A DNA stretch of 64,000 bases from Pelodera strongyloides. Lineage: Eukaryota > Nematoda > Chromadorea > Rhabditida > Rhabditidae. The first letter of the stretch is position 1; each line of letters begins with the position of its first letter. The stretch spans positions 62,001-126,000 of the forward strand of contig JAANDG010000095.1 in assembly GCA_036852015.1 (NCBI GenBank). The letters are read 5' to 3'. A program made the position numbers and the translations under genes. The notes under the pieces are model-generated. The model was not told the origin of the DNA, ran no database searches, and saw only the letters and a program-made list of their open reading frames with translations. Below are positions 1 through 12,837 of this stretch, piece after piece.

Positions 1-2392
1 ACATTTGACACGTACCAATAACAGCAGACTTGAGTGAAGACTGAAAAGCCCATATAGAATAACGGACTTCCACCAGCCGGGAAGCATAGATAAATGCATC
101 AACGATTAGCTAAAATAATATAGTGTTTAACGGGTGAAAAAATATGAAAATATGTGTCTGTCTGCAAATAAAAGAAACACTGTTGTTTTGGTGATTTATT
201 CACCGAATAAGTGTACCGTATCATAACTTTAACGTAAGCTTTGTTGTAACTTTGATCTCATCATACCGTACAACCAAACGATGAAACACGAACACCTCAA
301 CTTTCTTGGTAAAGTAAACAATTTGAAAGATGCAGGTGTTTTGATGTTTAAAAAACGCGATTTTCGTAGAAATCCCTCTGCTTCTGCACGTAGAATAGAT
401 CTAGAATGTGAAAGTAATATACCTTAAGTACGTTAAGTGCCTGTGATATGATTTGCATCCAGAGAATGTAATATGGCGGTAGGGCAAAGGCACATGTCGG
501 GCATGTGAGAACGAATGTAACGGTAGTCGGAAGCCAACCTGAAACCTTTGTTTTTTTTCTACGTGTTGAAGTTTATAATGCCAATTTCAATAGCAACTTT
601 TTTTGCGCCACACAACAGCGCCCGAACTTTCCAAATGCGAACTCACCAATACATGCAGATCCGGCTAAAAGCATCAAAGTAATCAACAGCTTTGTGTTGG
701 ACGATCTCTTCGTTCGATTGTTAACCGTTAGCAGTGGATCTTTGGAGATCTGATTAAATTAAACGATAATATATTCACATTCTAACAGGCATATTAATAC
801 ACAGTGAACAACCGTAACATATACAAACAAAAAAAATATGCAGTGCGGCAGATACCGTTAAATAACCTTACAAAGCATCGTCAAATACATAACATTCCAT
901 GAGATTTTAAGCAACAACAGCACCAACCTTTCCCATGTGAATGATGATGTGCACATAAAGGAAGGAGAGGAGTAGGACAACTAAGATGAAAGGTGCAACA
1001 AGGACCCATCGGACAATCGGCTCTCCTGTAATTAGCCGAGCAATTACCCTCATAAGTTACTTCACCATCCCCTCACCTTTTTGAATGAGTGGAAGTTCTT
1101 GTCGACCAAGCATTGTATGTACCCAAACCCTTTTTAATTTCTAAAATTTCTACTCTACCACTTAATTTATAATTAAGAAAATATTTTTGCATCTGCCGTC
1201 CCTGCAAAAAAAGGAGCGCGTCAAAATCGTCGTGATGTAGAATATGAATTGGCTTTTCTGTCGCCTACGTGGTCCAAAATAGCCACACTCCGATATCCGA
1301 GCAGCCGCTAATAGGCAAAAAGGACATGAATAGATAAGTACAATGATGCCAGAAGTTTAATGTTTAATGAACAATAGTCCACTGCTTCAGAATTAGTCCT
1401 TTGGCTGATTAAACACGACCATTACTTGAGCAATTAGTATCTTGACAAAGCAATTGACCACGAAAGACAAAGCAATTGCTTCACTTACTAAGTACTGATA
1501 CATTGTGGCATCCTTCGCTTGAAAAGAAACCAAAAGCGATCGGAGCTCTGAAACCACCAGGCAGAACACAGAATATTGTGAAGAATACGCACAGTGGGAC
1601 CATGAAAGACAACGCAATTGCGCTTCTGAAATTATGACATTAATGCCGAGATCACCGACTACAAGAGATTAGAGAACAATGACCAACTATTCATTCAAGT
1701 TCTAACTTGACAGTCCGTTTCGTGATAACATGTCTCCTGAGTGGATACACGATGCCGACGTAGTGATTGAGAGCCAGAGACAGTAGAGTGAATACAGATG
1801 CGAAGAAAGTAGCCAGCTTCAGCACCTACACGTTGTTAAATATTAAATTCAATCTAATAGGTTAGATATATTGATGTGATGACTTAGACCTTAAAAGTTC
1901 TTGGCTTTTACAAACATTTGTAAAAGCTATATCGATGTTCTTCAAAGGTGGGTTCAAAAATGGAAAGAGCAAGGGCAAACCATTAAAATAGCCTATAAAA
2001 AGAGACAACTTCTTTGAACTCGGTTTTACCCTCGGGACACTACTTACCTCAAGAAGCAGCGACCAGCAATTTGATAGTATATTTGATGGAATCAGCACAT
2101 TGATCGTATACGTTAAAATGTAAAATAGTGCACATAGTGCATCAGAGGCAGTCAAAGTTACACAAAGACGGAGATTCACACCGACTGGGCATCGCAAGTA
2201 TCGAGAACACTGAAATAAGCAACAGATTAGCCATCTTCAACGCTTTACCTGCATCCAAAACGATGAAAAACAACTTACATTTAGCAAATACGTGTTCACA
2301 ATAAGAGCCACCGAAGAGAGGCCGGTGAGAAAAAATGAGGAATAATAGGAAACTTCTGTGAAATATCGTAAATCGTCGTCCGTTAGATTCAT
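1..2392 (-). CDS. Rhodopsin-type GPCR, 3' end beyond left edge (partial)
   Basis: Class A seven-transmembrane receptor, cell surface, ligand unknown. Exons read on the minus strand: 2392-2279, 2209-2048, 1825-1707, 1625-1489, 1025-928, 749-647, 538-423, 109-16; all phases join and give 314 aa before the window ends. Visible: short N-terminus with a possible N-glycosylation site (Asn2-Leu-Thr), TM1 about 17-37, TM2 with the conserved Asp in TASDA, Cys86 at the top of TM3 and Cys171 in loop 2 (the usual disulfide pair), TM4 about 133-155, TM5 about 184-208, TM6 with GWLPT (245-249), TM7 from about 284. Two family motifs are altered: DRY is NHY (112-114, in [12 protein letters not shown]) and NPxxY is DAFIY (287-291). 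The start was chosen because it is the first ATG behind a strong acceptor and puts TM1 at the expected place. Nearest relatives by memory are orphan nematode neuropeptide- or amine-type receptors; the exact subfamily is not assigned. Confidence 0.85.
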
Positions 2393-2400
2393 CTTTGTTC

Positions 2401-2402
2401 CT
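2401..2402 (-). promoter_or_regulatory. Likely SL trans-splice acceptor of the GPCR mRNA
   Basis: The acceptor TGTATTGCAG lies 8 nt before the GPCR start codon at 2392, with no upstream coding exon visible in 2.4-3 kb. This spacing is typical of nematode spliced-leader addition. A cis-spliced 5' UTR exon further upstream is the alternative. Confidence 0.5.
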
Positions 2403-2491
2403 GCAATACAATCTCACAATCAGAATGAACAAACACCAATGTATAGCTCGGAGAGAGAATGAGAACAGTAAAGATAAAAACATTCATAAAT

Positions 2492-2555
2492 TTCATTGTC
2501 TACACTGGGTTACATCAGAATAAGTTCATTGTCTACGCTGGGTCACATCAAAATA
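2492..2555. repeat. Imperfect tandem duplication, 2 x 31 bp
   Basis: Two 31-bp units (2492-2522 and 2525-2555) differ at three positions. They lie about 100 bp upstream of the GPCR start, in its presumed promoter. Nothing further can be said about function. Confidence 0.75.
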
Positions 2556-4414
2556 TTTTTAGATCCTATTACGGCACTACTATTAAAGGATAAAACGTAT
2601 GCAAACGCAACGGCCTTTGCTCTGGGTTGAACGTTTTTCAAGTGGTGCTGCAGTGCACTAGATCCTATTACGGCATATTAACTACTATTTTTTTTACTAT
2701 TAAATACTATTTTTTAGCTTACGTTAACTCTGCAACCTGATAATTAGCTGTTTTGCGTGCAAACATGTTATTTTTTAACAGCAATTGCCATTAGCAAACG
2801 GAGAAAAACTGTGGGTTTAGAAGTTTAGAGCTGTGGGTTTATAACATTTAATTTTCTCAACTATTGAGCTATGAAAATGGATGTTGTCAGAAACAGTGAC
2901 TTCAAAAGAGGAAGTGCTTAGATATGAATGTACAACAAGTGTGCGCTTCTTCCTTTTGTCGACCGCAGCAGTATTTTTCCACCGCCGAATAATCTCCGTA
3001 TTCGGTCTTCCAAAACGATTCCTGAACGGCGCTTAATACATCATCCGAATTGTCTCATCATTCAAAAAAGGCTCGCATGTCCATCAGGCGATAAAAAAAA
3101 CCCTCCCCACGTTATGAATTATTTGCGGCCATAGAGAAAAGAATATTATTGTGCTTAGCGCCCCAACTATTTCAACCACGAGGTCTATAATTTGAATTTA
3201 ATATTTTCTCCGGCAACGTCACCCATGAAAAATCCCTTTCTCATTTAATATGGAGTCGTTTCTGGGTAAATGAAGAAGTAAGACAGTGGTTAATGTGACG
3301 AAAATGGTACTAAAATGAACAAACAAGCCTACAATGATATTTGTACGGACGGATTAATTAAAATCATTGAGAAAAAGGTGAAAAAAGGGTTGTGTTGTCG
3401 TTGATAGTCGTTCTATGTTTCTCGTAAAATTTAAAAACTGTGTTTGTTATGCGTAATAGTCTTTTTTGTACCACATTATGTGAGCATATATGCCAAATAA
3501 TAGAACGGCTGTTTTCTTCAATGCCTGCCATATTAATCATACCATATTGCCGAGACTATTCGTCATTGTTGCACAGAAGAAATAAATCTGTTAAGTGGCC
3601 ACCTTTGCATGGTTTCACACTAATTGTAAGTTGCATGTTGTACCCCCATTTAGCTTGCTCCTTGTACTATATTGGGTACATGGGGTCCTCAGATGTCTCA
3701 AGCAGATGTATGACTCGGAATTCATCCGATCAAAATAACGCACAAAGTAAACTGACGAACGCAACAAAAATCGGCACTCCAGTGAAGGTTGTCTTAATGA
3801 TCAAGCAAGTTTACATGCGTCAGAAAGTGGCCCATTGTTGGAAACACGCTTAATTACCGTCTCTGATCGTGAAAGTATATGTAAGGTAATTTTCACATTC
3901 TAACTCTAATTACTATTTATAAGGTTAGCAGTTTGCGAGGAGGTTTACAAAGAATCCCAGTGAAATAACTTAACAATGAATAATGTTTCATAGCAAGCAG
4001 TGCAAAACGTGCCAAGTTAAGACAAGATCAGGAACGTGTCTTCTAATAAGTTGATTAAGTTGATTCGCACAATAAGCACATTCCAGACTAATCCTTTTCT
4101 ATGCGGGGTGTTGTCTATCGATGTCTGGTTAAAATAATCGTGATAGCAAAACATTAATCAGTTTCTATTTCCCACAAATTGTTTTTTTTTCTAACTTACA
4201 ACTAACACAATATAAACGGTTTGAAAGACTTTCAAAGTTTTCTTAAAAAACATTCGCATTATAAAAGATACTGTAGTGTTTGTTATTTTTTTATTAATGA
4301 AGGAACATATCTGCTTAATAAAATAAAATAGCTTACATTATGTGCATAGGTGACACATAACAATCTGAGTCAAGCAAGTTCATCGTGTCTTTTTGGTTGC
4401 TTTAATGTAATAAG
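2556..4414. other. AT-rich intergenic region upstream of the GPCR
   Basis: Presumed promoter side of the GPCR gene. It contains a second small duplication (the string ATCCTATTACGGCA occurs near 2563 and 2662) and open frames at 2928-3134 and 3440-3853 on the plus strand. Their lengths (68 and 137 codons) and compositions are compatible with chance in AT-rich DNA, and neither has a recognisable domain. No supported gene is seen. Confidence 0.6.
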
Positions 4415-4573
4415 AGATGTGAGGAAGTGAGGCTTATTAGAAGGACAAAGAAATTGCGTAAACGTAAATTGTCATCTGAAACTAAGCGGAAAGAGGGCAG
4501 CTCTAATAAGAAGCAAAAAGTGCCGACCATGTTTCACGTAATTGTTACTGACCCCAAATTACTGGTCCCAAAG
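4415..4573 (+). CDS. Isolated exon-like segment encoding a basic peptide
   Basis: A 53-codon open frame runs from a possible acceptor (AATGTAATAAG) to a good donor (AAAG/GTAAGC), both phase 0. The peptide is Lys/Arg-rich in its first 30 residues (a nuclear-localisation-like stretch) and then reads PTMFHVIVTDPKLL. I do not recognise the family. No clean neighbouring exon was found, so this may be one exon of an unassembled plus-strand gene, a remnant of a decayed one (see 5761-6060), or chance. Confidence 0.25.
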
Positions 4574-5760
4574 GTAAGCCCAAATAAAGTTCAATTCAGC
4601 CTCTAATTACGATTTTTAAATAAAAAAAAAACGTATAATATTTACGAAAGTACAACCCGTGTTACTTGTCATCTAAAGTAAAGAAGACTTTTTTAGCTAG
4701 TTGAAAATAAAACTGTCTAATTGGATTTATAAGTATAGTGGGTGTTTCACACTTTCCTTAGTAATGTGTAAAAGGATTAATCTCGTTATTCAGACATTTC
4801 TGTTACATTCATTGTTTTGGATTACTTAACCTCGGAGTGGGCAGAGTCAAAATAAATGCAAAACAAATGTTCATTAAAGATTTAAGTTCTATCCCTTATG
4901 ATGATACTCATTCGTCAAGATGAACGAAGTTAAAAAAATTTGGATTCAGGCATCAACATTTTGCTAAAGGCTATATAAGGGCGTACTTACAATTTTTAGA
5001 TCAATTATAAATGTTAATGTAAGGTCACGAAACACAGCTAGTCATAATGAGATGTCTGGGTGCAACTACAAGCAATAAGTGCCTTATAAGTTTGACCTAG
5101 GTCAACCAAATACTGAACAAAACAATTACAGCAAATGCTTTTGTTTCGATGATGAAAGTCGAGAAGGAAAAGTGCCTACGTTCCTTCATGCATGCAAAAT
5201 TGGGATAATATTAAGATGCGCCATCAGCTAAGAGCCAAAGCAACTAGTTAATGGGTAACGGGTAACAAGGCCTATCAGCTAGCGCTTTTTGTGTGAGAGG
5301 TCTCGTAAATTCGGATTCTTATGCCCACAAACAAATGGAAATTGAGACAAAGAAAGGAAAAAACCCGTGTGCATGTTGCACCATTGTTTGAAACCAATTG
5401 AGTTAACCAATACACAAAGCCACTCCTAAAGAGGAAGAAATGCTAGCTCAAAAAAATGTTTAGTGGAACATTTTCTGGCTAGTCACTGACGTGTGGTAAA
5501 CATGTCAGGCTGCACTAGACGGTAGTATTTTAAGTTTCAGAAACACGAAAAGAGGCACTCATTTGGAGTTTAGGAAATCATCAAGAGTTAACTAGAAAAC
5601 AAACCAAAAATATCGCACTGCCCTTATTTTGTAAAAGTACAGGAGCTGGGAATGTGAAGTACAGAGTTCTGTTTACTGAACAACCAACGAATTGAGATTT
5701 CCATCGTCTACTGATCTGATGGCCAGATAAATGTTTAAAATAACAAATGCCTAGTTCTGT

Positions 5761-6060
5761 GTCTGTGAACTACCTGTTATTGTGCAAGGCAGGTCTGCTT
5801 GCTCAAGAACACATAATAAAGTCGGTATCGAAAATGAAAAATGGGGAGGCTATGAAGCAGGAGGGCTTAATGCTTTCGTCATTCTTTGGAAGGTTCAGCC
5901 ACGACTCAAACCGATAATACGTCTAAAAAAAGTTCTCCCAAGAAACGCTTACACGAATTGTGCTTAATTACTGGCCATATGGTTCGCAACAACTACATCT
6001 GCTATTATAAACGATTCAACAACCTTTTACTCTTTTTAAACGAGCATATGTGGAGTTAAG
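5761..6060 (+). pseudogene. Decayed coding-like segment, unknown origin
   Basis: Two overlapping stretches read like protein but in different frames: one from about 5770 to 5924 contains MKQEGLMLSSFFGRFSHDS and then hits stops. A second, entering about 5921, contains SSPKKRLHELCLITGHMVR and runs to a stop near 6058. A frame switch between two protein-like halves suggests an old pseudogene or transposon remnant. A further coding-like stretch interrupted by TGA lies near 5285-5430. No family was recognised, and chance similarity is a real alternative. Confidence 0.2.
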
Positions 6061-9000
6061 CATAACGAGGCAAACATAATGACTAACAAAGCACATCACA
6101 AGCAACATGTGTGAGCCACAAACACTTATAGCAACATTATGTGCTGTTTATTATGATGACCCTTTTGCCTCGTTATAAAGTATGTGCGTTGAATATGTAA
6201 TATACCGCCTCTGGCTGAGGGTAACAATCGAAACAAAGGTATTGTCTGTTGTGCCGTGTTTGGAAATAGCTTGCCGCGCATGAAACAAAAATGTCAAAAA
6301 TTGGAGTGAATAAATCATTCGCATCAGGTTTTTCACGGTGTCAGACAGGTGAAATATTAGCACGACTTCTGCTACTGGAGGTGAAGACTACTGCTGAAGA
6401 CAACTGAAAAAATTGCGAATTGTAACAAGATGTTTTTGTATCAGGAATGACAAAAGACATGTATCTACCGCAAGAAAAAGAAGAATCGGGTAATTCAGAA
6501 CAATACAAAACGGTCATATGTAGCTATCAAACGCTCATCAAAATGTCGCAGTTTGCACTATTGTACTTGTGCACACGATGACAATAAAGTGATAAGCGAA
6601 ACTCGTCTGAGACCTCTTATTGTATATCTCGTAAAGTAGCAAGCTGCTTATCCTCACTAGTTCAAGAATATTAAGTACTGAATTTTCATTAAGTCTCACA
6701 GGCAGCTGCCTTTTACCAGGTGAAAATACTATTGGAAATGTAAATTAAAACTTATTTTCTGTCATAGACCACAGTGTCGTTTCATTTAGATAAAACACAG
6801 AACATTGAATTTTTTAGGGTACAACGATACGTAGATCAAAGTGGGTTAATAGAAGAACTAAAACATGGAGGAAGTATCGCTGACGTAACCCTGTTTTTTT
6901 TATCAGCTAAATGGTTCAACAAATTTGAATGATATGACCATAATGCATAGTACTATGCTTATGCGTGCTTATACCCGAAGTATATAACCAGTCTCGAAGC
7001 AGTCAGCATTCGAATATGGCAAACAGCATTTTCTCGAACTCGCGAATATTGTGTATAATAGTCGGAAGGTTATAATTTAGAACACCATCCAGCTTATCCC
7101 TTTGAAGCTTTTTGAACGCGAAGCCCTGGCATAATTTGTGTTTCGACAAAAGCCTCCAATTTCCTCTTTTCGACCTGAACTTCTTACAGGCCGCGTTCAT
7201 TACAAGGCTCGCAACAAATTATCGGTAGCGACGTTTTTTACACAAAAAGGTATAAGCGGAAACTCATTTATAAACCGACTTTGTGGGTATGTTTCCAAAA
7301 ATTTGATAACGCAAAGAACTAGGTGCAAAATTGCATATTTGTACTAACTGCTCAGCGACTTTTCATTAATCAGAGTTTAGATGAGAGTTACTTTTTTTAT
7401 TATTAAATATCATGCATGTTCTGCTTGCGTACTTCGATAGCTGCGAATCAGTTGCGTGACAGTTCAGCTTTCCTACCAAGTTCAAACTACATCACGTACC
7501 GAAAACAGATATGAGCAGCTGATCTTATGTGTGAATCTAAGACGCTTCGCCCACCAGTCTACTTAAAAATTCAATTACGTGAATAGTTAAAATAGGTGCT
7601 ATTTCCACAGATCAAAATCAAACCATCTCGTGAATAAACACCATCCAATGACCCCCAAAGCATAAGTATCGTATTCTCATTACGATGTTAATAAATTATT
7701 GGCCGAAGATAAATAAGCTGCTCGTACAGATGACTAAGAAAAAAGAAGGACCTTATTCATTGGAGAAACAGACAATTTGTGTGAAAACAGAGCCGCCGTG
7801 CTTCGTTCTCGATGCAAATCACAGATCTGTACACTTTGTGCATACATTTAGGTGTGCGTAGACTTTCGGGTAAACAAGCGTCAGCATAATAGTGTGTTCG
7901 GACGAGTTTTTTTGTCAAAGCACAAGACATAATAAAATAAACCCAAACAATGCGGGTGTTCATCCAGGAGTTTGGGGTTTTTTTGTGGACATAACTTCAT
8001 ATGAAACCTAAAATAAGGTGACATGAAATTAGTAGCATAGGGCACGTTTTTGTCACATCGTGTCAACTTATTTTAGGAACAAAGAAAACAGAAGATAACG
8101 TGTGCAATTTGCACGGGAAGGTCATGGTTAATTATTCCGGTCTTAAAAGAGTACATATGTAAACTCTCTAGCTTTGTTGGTAATTGAGGGAAAGTGCGTG
8201 AAACATCATGTTCAATTTGAAAGTTCAGTTCAGACGAAAAGAGTCGGAAAACAAAACAAAAAAAAATCACTTTTCTTTCCGTCTGTGACTTTAGAAGTCC
8301 TCACAGAGTGTGGGATTGTTTTCAGAACTAAAGTGTTTATTGGTGCACTTGGAATATCCCCATAGGAGTAACTTATGGTTAACAAGATACATTCACAACT
8401 ATGGGATGTCAGCTTTGACGTGGTCTTGCAGATTATTCATTAAATTCCAATCAAGGGGTATATTTCGGCGTGCAGTTATATTCTAATAACACCCTATTTG
8501 CTTGACTAATTGACTGGGTGCCATGTGGCTTTTGCAGATAGCCGGTTAGAGATGCTTTGTCATTTTCATTGTGGCACTCGGGTGCGAAGTGGCGGGTCAT
8601 AACTTCATAAACTGACATTTGTGAGAGGAATGGCCGGCAGATTGCTTTTTGCTCTTTCATTTCGAACCTTCAAAGAATCCCTTCTCATATCTGAGGTACA
8701 AAGCCCCATATCATTTCTCACTCACAACTGTCTGGTCGAGCAAAAAAAAACCAAAACAATAATCAACCTTAGTCCCAACATGTTTTCAATGTGTGTGGTT
8801 TTTACTGCAACCTTAAATTATATAAAAACAAAGTTACACGAAGTCTATGCCACCGAGGTGAATGTAAACATAGTCACAATGGAACAGAAATTACCAAGAC
8901 GAGTAGTTTTTAATTGTACGGAAAAGCAAAAGATTCAAATATATTTCGCCGTTTTTGCGTGAGTTTTTTATGGAGGATCTCTGATTATGGCATACATATG

Positions 9001-11720
9001 GGTAATCCCCTGTTTGACACGACAACAAACGATTTTCACATGTCATGTTAGTGACGCTTCCCGCGTTGTCTCGTACGCTTATTATAATTTTTTTTCGCAA
9101 AATACTTGAATGAGACAAAATAATTAATAAAGTAGTGCAATAGACGTTGAGTTGCGGACCAATAGCCTCTAAAAGGGGATGACGAAAACTTTCGACAAAG
9201 TAGCAAAATGAAAAGCATTTGAATAAATTTTTTCAAGAAAGAGCTGTAATTCCGTATTATGCAGACATTATGCACCTTTGCGCCGTCAAATACCCTGAAG
9301 AGAAAGAAAACGATTTTTTTGGCTATTTTGATGTACTAAGGCTACGAGCATACTGACTGTGACAGTCATATTTGAGAAAACCCAATTTAGTAGCTCTAAT
9401 GAAAAAAAAAACTTTTAAGTCAGAGGCACTCCAGTAAACAGAGGTCTAGTAGAAATTTACGCCACACGTTAATCTTTCATTCTCCAATTCGCCACTGTTT
9501 TTTCGCGTTTTCGCCTCTATATAATATCACTTCCACAGATAATTTTGATCATCTTATGTACTTTTAAAAAATTAAAAAAAAAATTTTCAAAAAAAAAAAA
9601 ATGTTTCAAAGCAGTAAAGCTCTTCTTCGCATTGTGTCAGCTTGCACTCATTAAATAAATAATAGTGAAATTACGAGACGCAAAGCGGACAAGGCTATTC
9701 CCATAAGGAAGCGCTTCTCCTATTTTAAGGGCTCACCATGATCATTCATTCAAAGACTAAAATTTAAAAGCCAAAGAAAACATGCGATCACGATCCTATT
9801 TTACACCCACTTGTTTTAACATGAAGGTATAGACTCTAAAAAAGGAACGATTAAAAAAATGTTGCGACAAACACCCGAAAACTCCACACGTTACTTGCGA
9901 GCATTTCGTTTTCTTGTTATTTGCCAGATAAAAAAGACCAACAAGCTGCGACATATTATTGAAGGCACCAATAGGAGGCATTGAAAGTGGTATTTCCGTC
10001 GAAATTCCGTCGACAGGTGAAATTGAGAGGTATTTTATGTTCAAAGGCATTATGTCCAGATGTTCGCGGCAAAAAAAGACAGAATCATCATACGGGAGTG
10101 GGCACGAAAAGTCGTAAACAATCTATAATGATCAAAAATGTCGGCGACTTGCAAGATCTCAGTGCCAAAAACTTGACTCAACCAAAATCCGTCAGCGTAC
10201 GTTTTATGGACTCATCTACACAAGACGTCATGCTCACTTGCAAAAAAAATATGTCAAGACACGCGCATGATTTCTGACCCTTGGCAGCTTAATTAAATCG
10301 AATTTTTAATTGCTGATTTCATCGACAACCCCTTAAAGCGAGAATGCAAGGAGCAAGTGAATAGGGTTGACAATAATTGCTGACCATGAAAAGAAATGCA
10401 AAAGATATTGTAAAAATGCAAAACAATTATTTTCGCGGTGAATGAACTATTTTTAAATGTTAGCGGGAAAAAAAACTCAGTTGGTGCGTGAGGTTTCGAG
10501 CCAAATTGAGTCAGTTAACATAACAGCAGCCTGGTCCGGCGAGCAAAACAAGATACATGTGCATGTAAGCAGTAAGCATGCATGCGGTCAGATGTTGAAT
10601 TAGCTGGGCGGAATACTAAATGATGATGAGTTATGACAAACATTGAAAAGTGGTTTGTTTTTGACACAAACACTGAAGACGACATTACATCGACAGATCA
10701 TTAAAGGCCTCATTTTCCCATGTTAACGATGTGTATGCCATAATGAAGAAATAAATAATACAAGACGCCTGTCAACTCATATTTACGGCTGTTTCGTGTT
10801 CGTGTTAGTTATTGCGAAAAGAAAATGGAATTGAGGCAGCTATTTGTTGACGGTAACTCTCAGAAAACGTTAGGTTTAGATCGTTAGAAATACACACAAA
10901 CGAAGGTATATATTTTAGGCATGTAGCTGGAGAAACGGACAAAGTGAACTTATAACTTAATAATGTGTGCAAGGAAGTTGTGGTTTCTCATTGTCAGATA
11001 ACGTGCGAAGACTTACTTACCTTTGTGCATTTATTCACCCTTGTTTTCGTGGAAAACTAGTACAAATACCAAGCGGACACTGCCTAACGTTTGTAAAAAA
11101 AACTCACAACATGTTGACTGAAAATGATGAGAATTTAAGTATTCACGAAATACATAGGAGAATTTCTGATCTTGGTTTTAGAATGTTGAAAAAACATAAT
11201 GGATTAAACATTGTTTTACTTTATTATTTTGTTGCTAATTTACTAGATAGTTATTTTCAAAATTGTTACCTTCCATAATATATTTGAGGCAAGAATAATT
11301 TGAATATGCGAGAATTACATTAAAACATACTCTACTGAAGGGGTGAACTATTGAACATCGTCTCTTATTGACACAGTAATCAATCAAGGAATTGAACGGT
11401 GAAATCGACAAACGATTCAAATTTATGAAGCATATATTTGGCAGTGGGCGTTCTAGAATGCATCAAACCAACAAAGCTCCTGTAAGACTTTCTTCATTTA
11501 ACGTGTTTCTTTTTGTGGATTTGTTTCCAGACTACCAGAAAAGAAAGCATAGCGAAAATAGTCCATATTGAAGACCAAGTTACTAGGCGGAAAACATTGA
11601 CTGATAGAAAAAATGATTAAACCGATTTTAAAAACGTAATGCCTAAACCAAGCTACATCGTTATTATTATCGAATACCTCCGCAAACTGCTTTCACGCAC
11701 TTTATCCCCAAAACTTCCAT
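6061..11720. other. Intergenic, no supported gene
   Basis: AT-rich DNA with homopolymer runs (for example around 9570-9600). Open frames up to about 113 codons occur on both strands (for example 8621-8962 and 10967-11278 plus, 7003-7200 minus), but none shows a domain, codon bias or convincing splice signals. No tRNA, IS-like or CRISPR-like structure was seen. Confidence 0.6.
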
Positions 11721-11792
11721 GACTCCTTGGCGCAATGGTAGCGCGTTCGACTCCAGATCGAAAGGTTGGGTGTTCGAGTCACTCAGGGGTCA
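11721..11792 (+). tRNA. tRNA-Trp (CCA anticodon)
   Basis: Complete cloverleaf of 72 nt: acceptor stem GACTCCT/AGGGGTC with one G-T pair, D stem GCGC/GCGC, anticodon stem TTCGA/TCGAA around loop CTCCAGA (anticodon CCA), T arm GGGTG/CACTC with TTCGAGT loop, discriminator A. No intron. It reads the UGG codon in cytosolic translation. It stands alone about 1 kb beyond the 3' end of INTS14. Confidence 0.93.
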
Positions 11793-12463
11793 AAAGTTTT
11801 GCGAAGTTTGTTTCAAACCATTTCTTATTCAGTATGTTGTTTATAAGTTCGCGAATTTTGTACGGATTCATTAAATAGGTAACTGTATAAATTGAGACTG
11901 AATTTTTAATATAAGTCTAACATCATGTACAATAAATACAAAAATTTGATATTTTTTATGTATCGTCAGCTCTAACTTCAACACTTCCTATATACATTAT
12001 CTTGCATTTATTGTAAAAATCTGATTGTCAGTATACATATACATAGTTTATTTCGTACATTTGTCATGTTCATCACAATGTTCAAAGTAATTCATTGTGT
12101 TGTAATTTGTACAGGCGAGAAACATTCTAGTCATTAATAAGCCGTTTTTCCATTGATTTCATTCGGTATACTGTACGTCATTTAGACTTACGTTTTAATC
12201 ATAATGTGTAAAGTAGCTCATCGAACAGTAATACACGAAAAGGACAGAAATATTTTATTCATTAAAGATGAAAAGGACTATATCAAAATCTGAAGGACGG
12301 TATCACAACAATTAGCAGTTAGTAAAGATTACAGACTATCATTAGCAGAATCATACAATCTACAATTAGCAATTAATACAAGCTACATTAGTAATTATTA
12401 AAAGCTGGCAATACCTTTAATGACTTTAATGACAGGTGGCTACGTACCAGAAATTGTTTTGTG
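11793..12463. other. AT-rich spacer between tRNA-Trp and the INTS14 3' UTR
   Basis: No open frame, RNA gene or repeat of note was seen. The stretch 12300-12410 is rich in variants of a short ATTAGCA/ATTAGTAA word, giving a weak internal repetition. Confidence 0.5.
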
Positions 12464-12469
12464 TTTATT
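12464..12469 (-). terminator. Candidate poly(A) signal of INTS14
   Basis: TTTATT on the plus strand, that is AATAAA on the minus strand, about 360 nt beyond the INTS14 stop codon. It is the nearest exact hexamer seen downstream of the stop. Other TTTATT words occur further on (near 12254). Confidence 0.35.
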
Positions 12470-12604
12470 AATAGATGCCTTAGGGTAAGAAACCATACAT
12501 TCACAATCGTTATGACAGAATAGTGTTATTTGTGAAAGAGTAAACAGTGGCCAGCATAATAGCGCAGATTTTGATGTTAACAGGAGACGTTTGAGATTAT
12601 ATTT

Positions 12605-12837
12605 GAGATCGTGTTTGTGTGTATGTGATCCCCCCTGAATATACGGATATGTTACGGAAGGGGCTCAATATCTGGCACATCCCCTTTGAACTGATCCAAA
12701 TCCCTGAAAATGATGTTGTAGAACATTCATTTAAAGCTTTTGATATTCAAATGTTGATTCATCTTACGAAAAAACCGGCAACTAATCTTAAGAACAGACA
12801 TCCAATTCAACAATTAATAGTGGACAAATTTATGTGA
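12605..12837 (+). CDS. Open frame antisense to the INTS14 3' end, possible terminal exon
   Basis: About 76 codons are open from a possible acceptor (ATATTTGAG at 12606) to TGA at 12835-12837, and the stop overlaps an AATAAA hexamer (TGTGAATAAAAC). The peptide reads naturally (for example RKGLNIWHIPFELIQIPEN) with no low complexity, but I do not recognise it. It has no ATG at its start and its last bases overlap the INTS14 stop codon on the other strand. It could be the last exon of an unseen plus-strand gene converging on INTS14, a gene relic, or chance. Confidence 0.3.
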
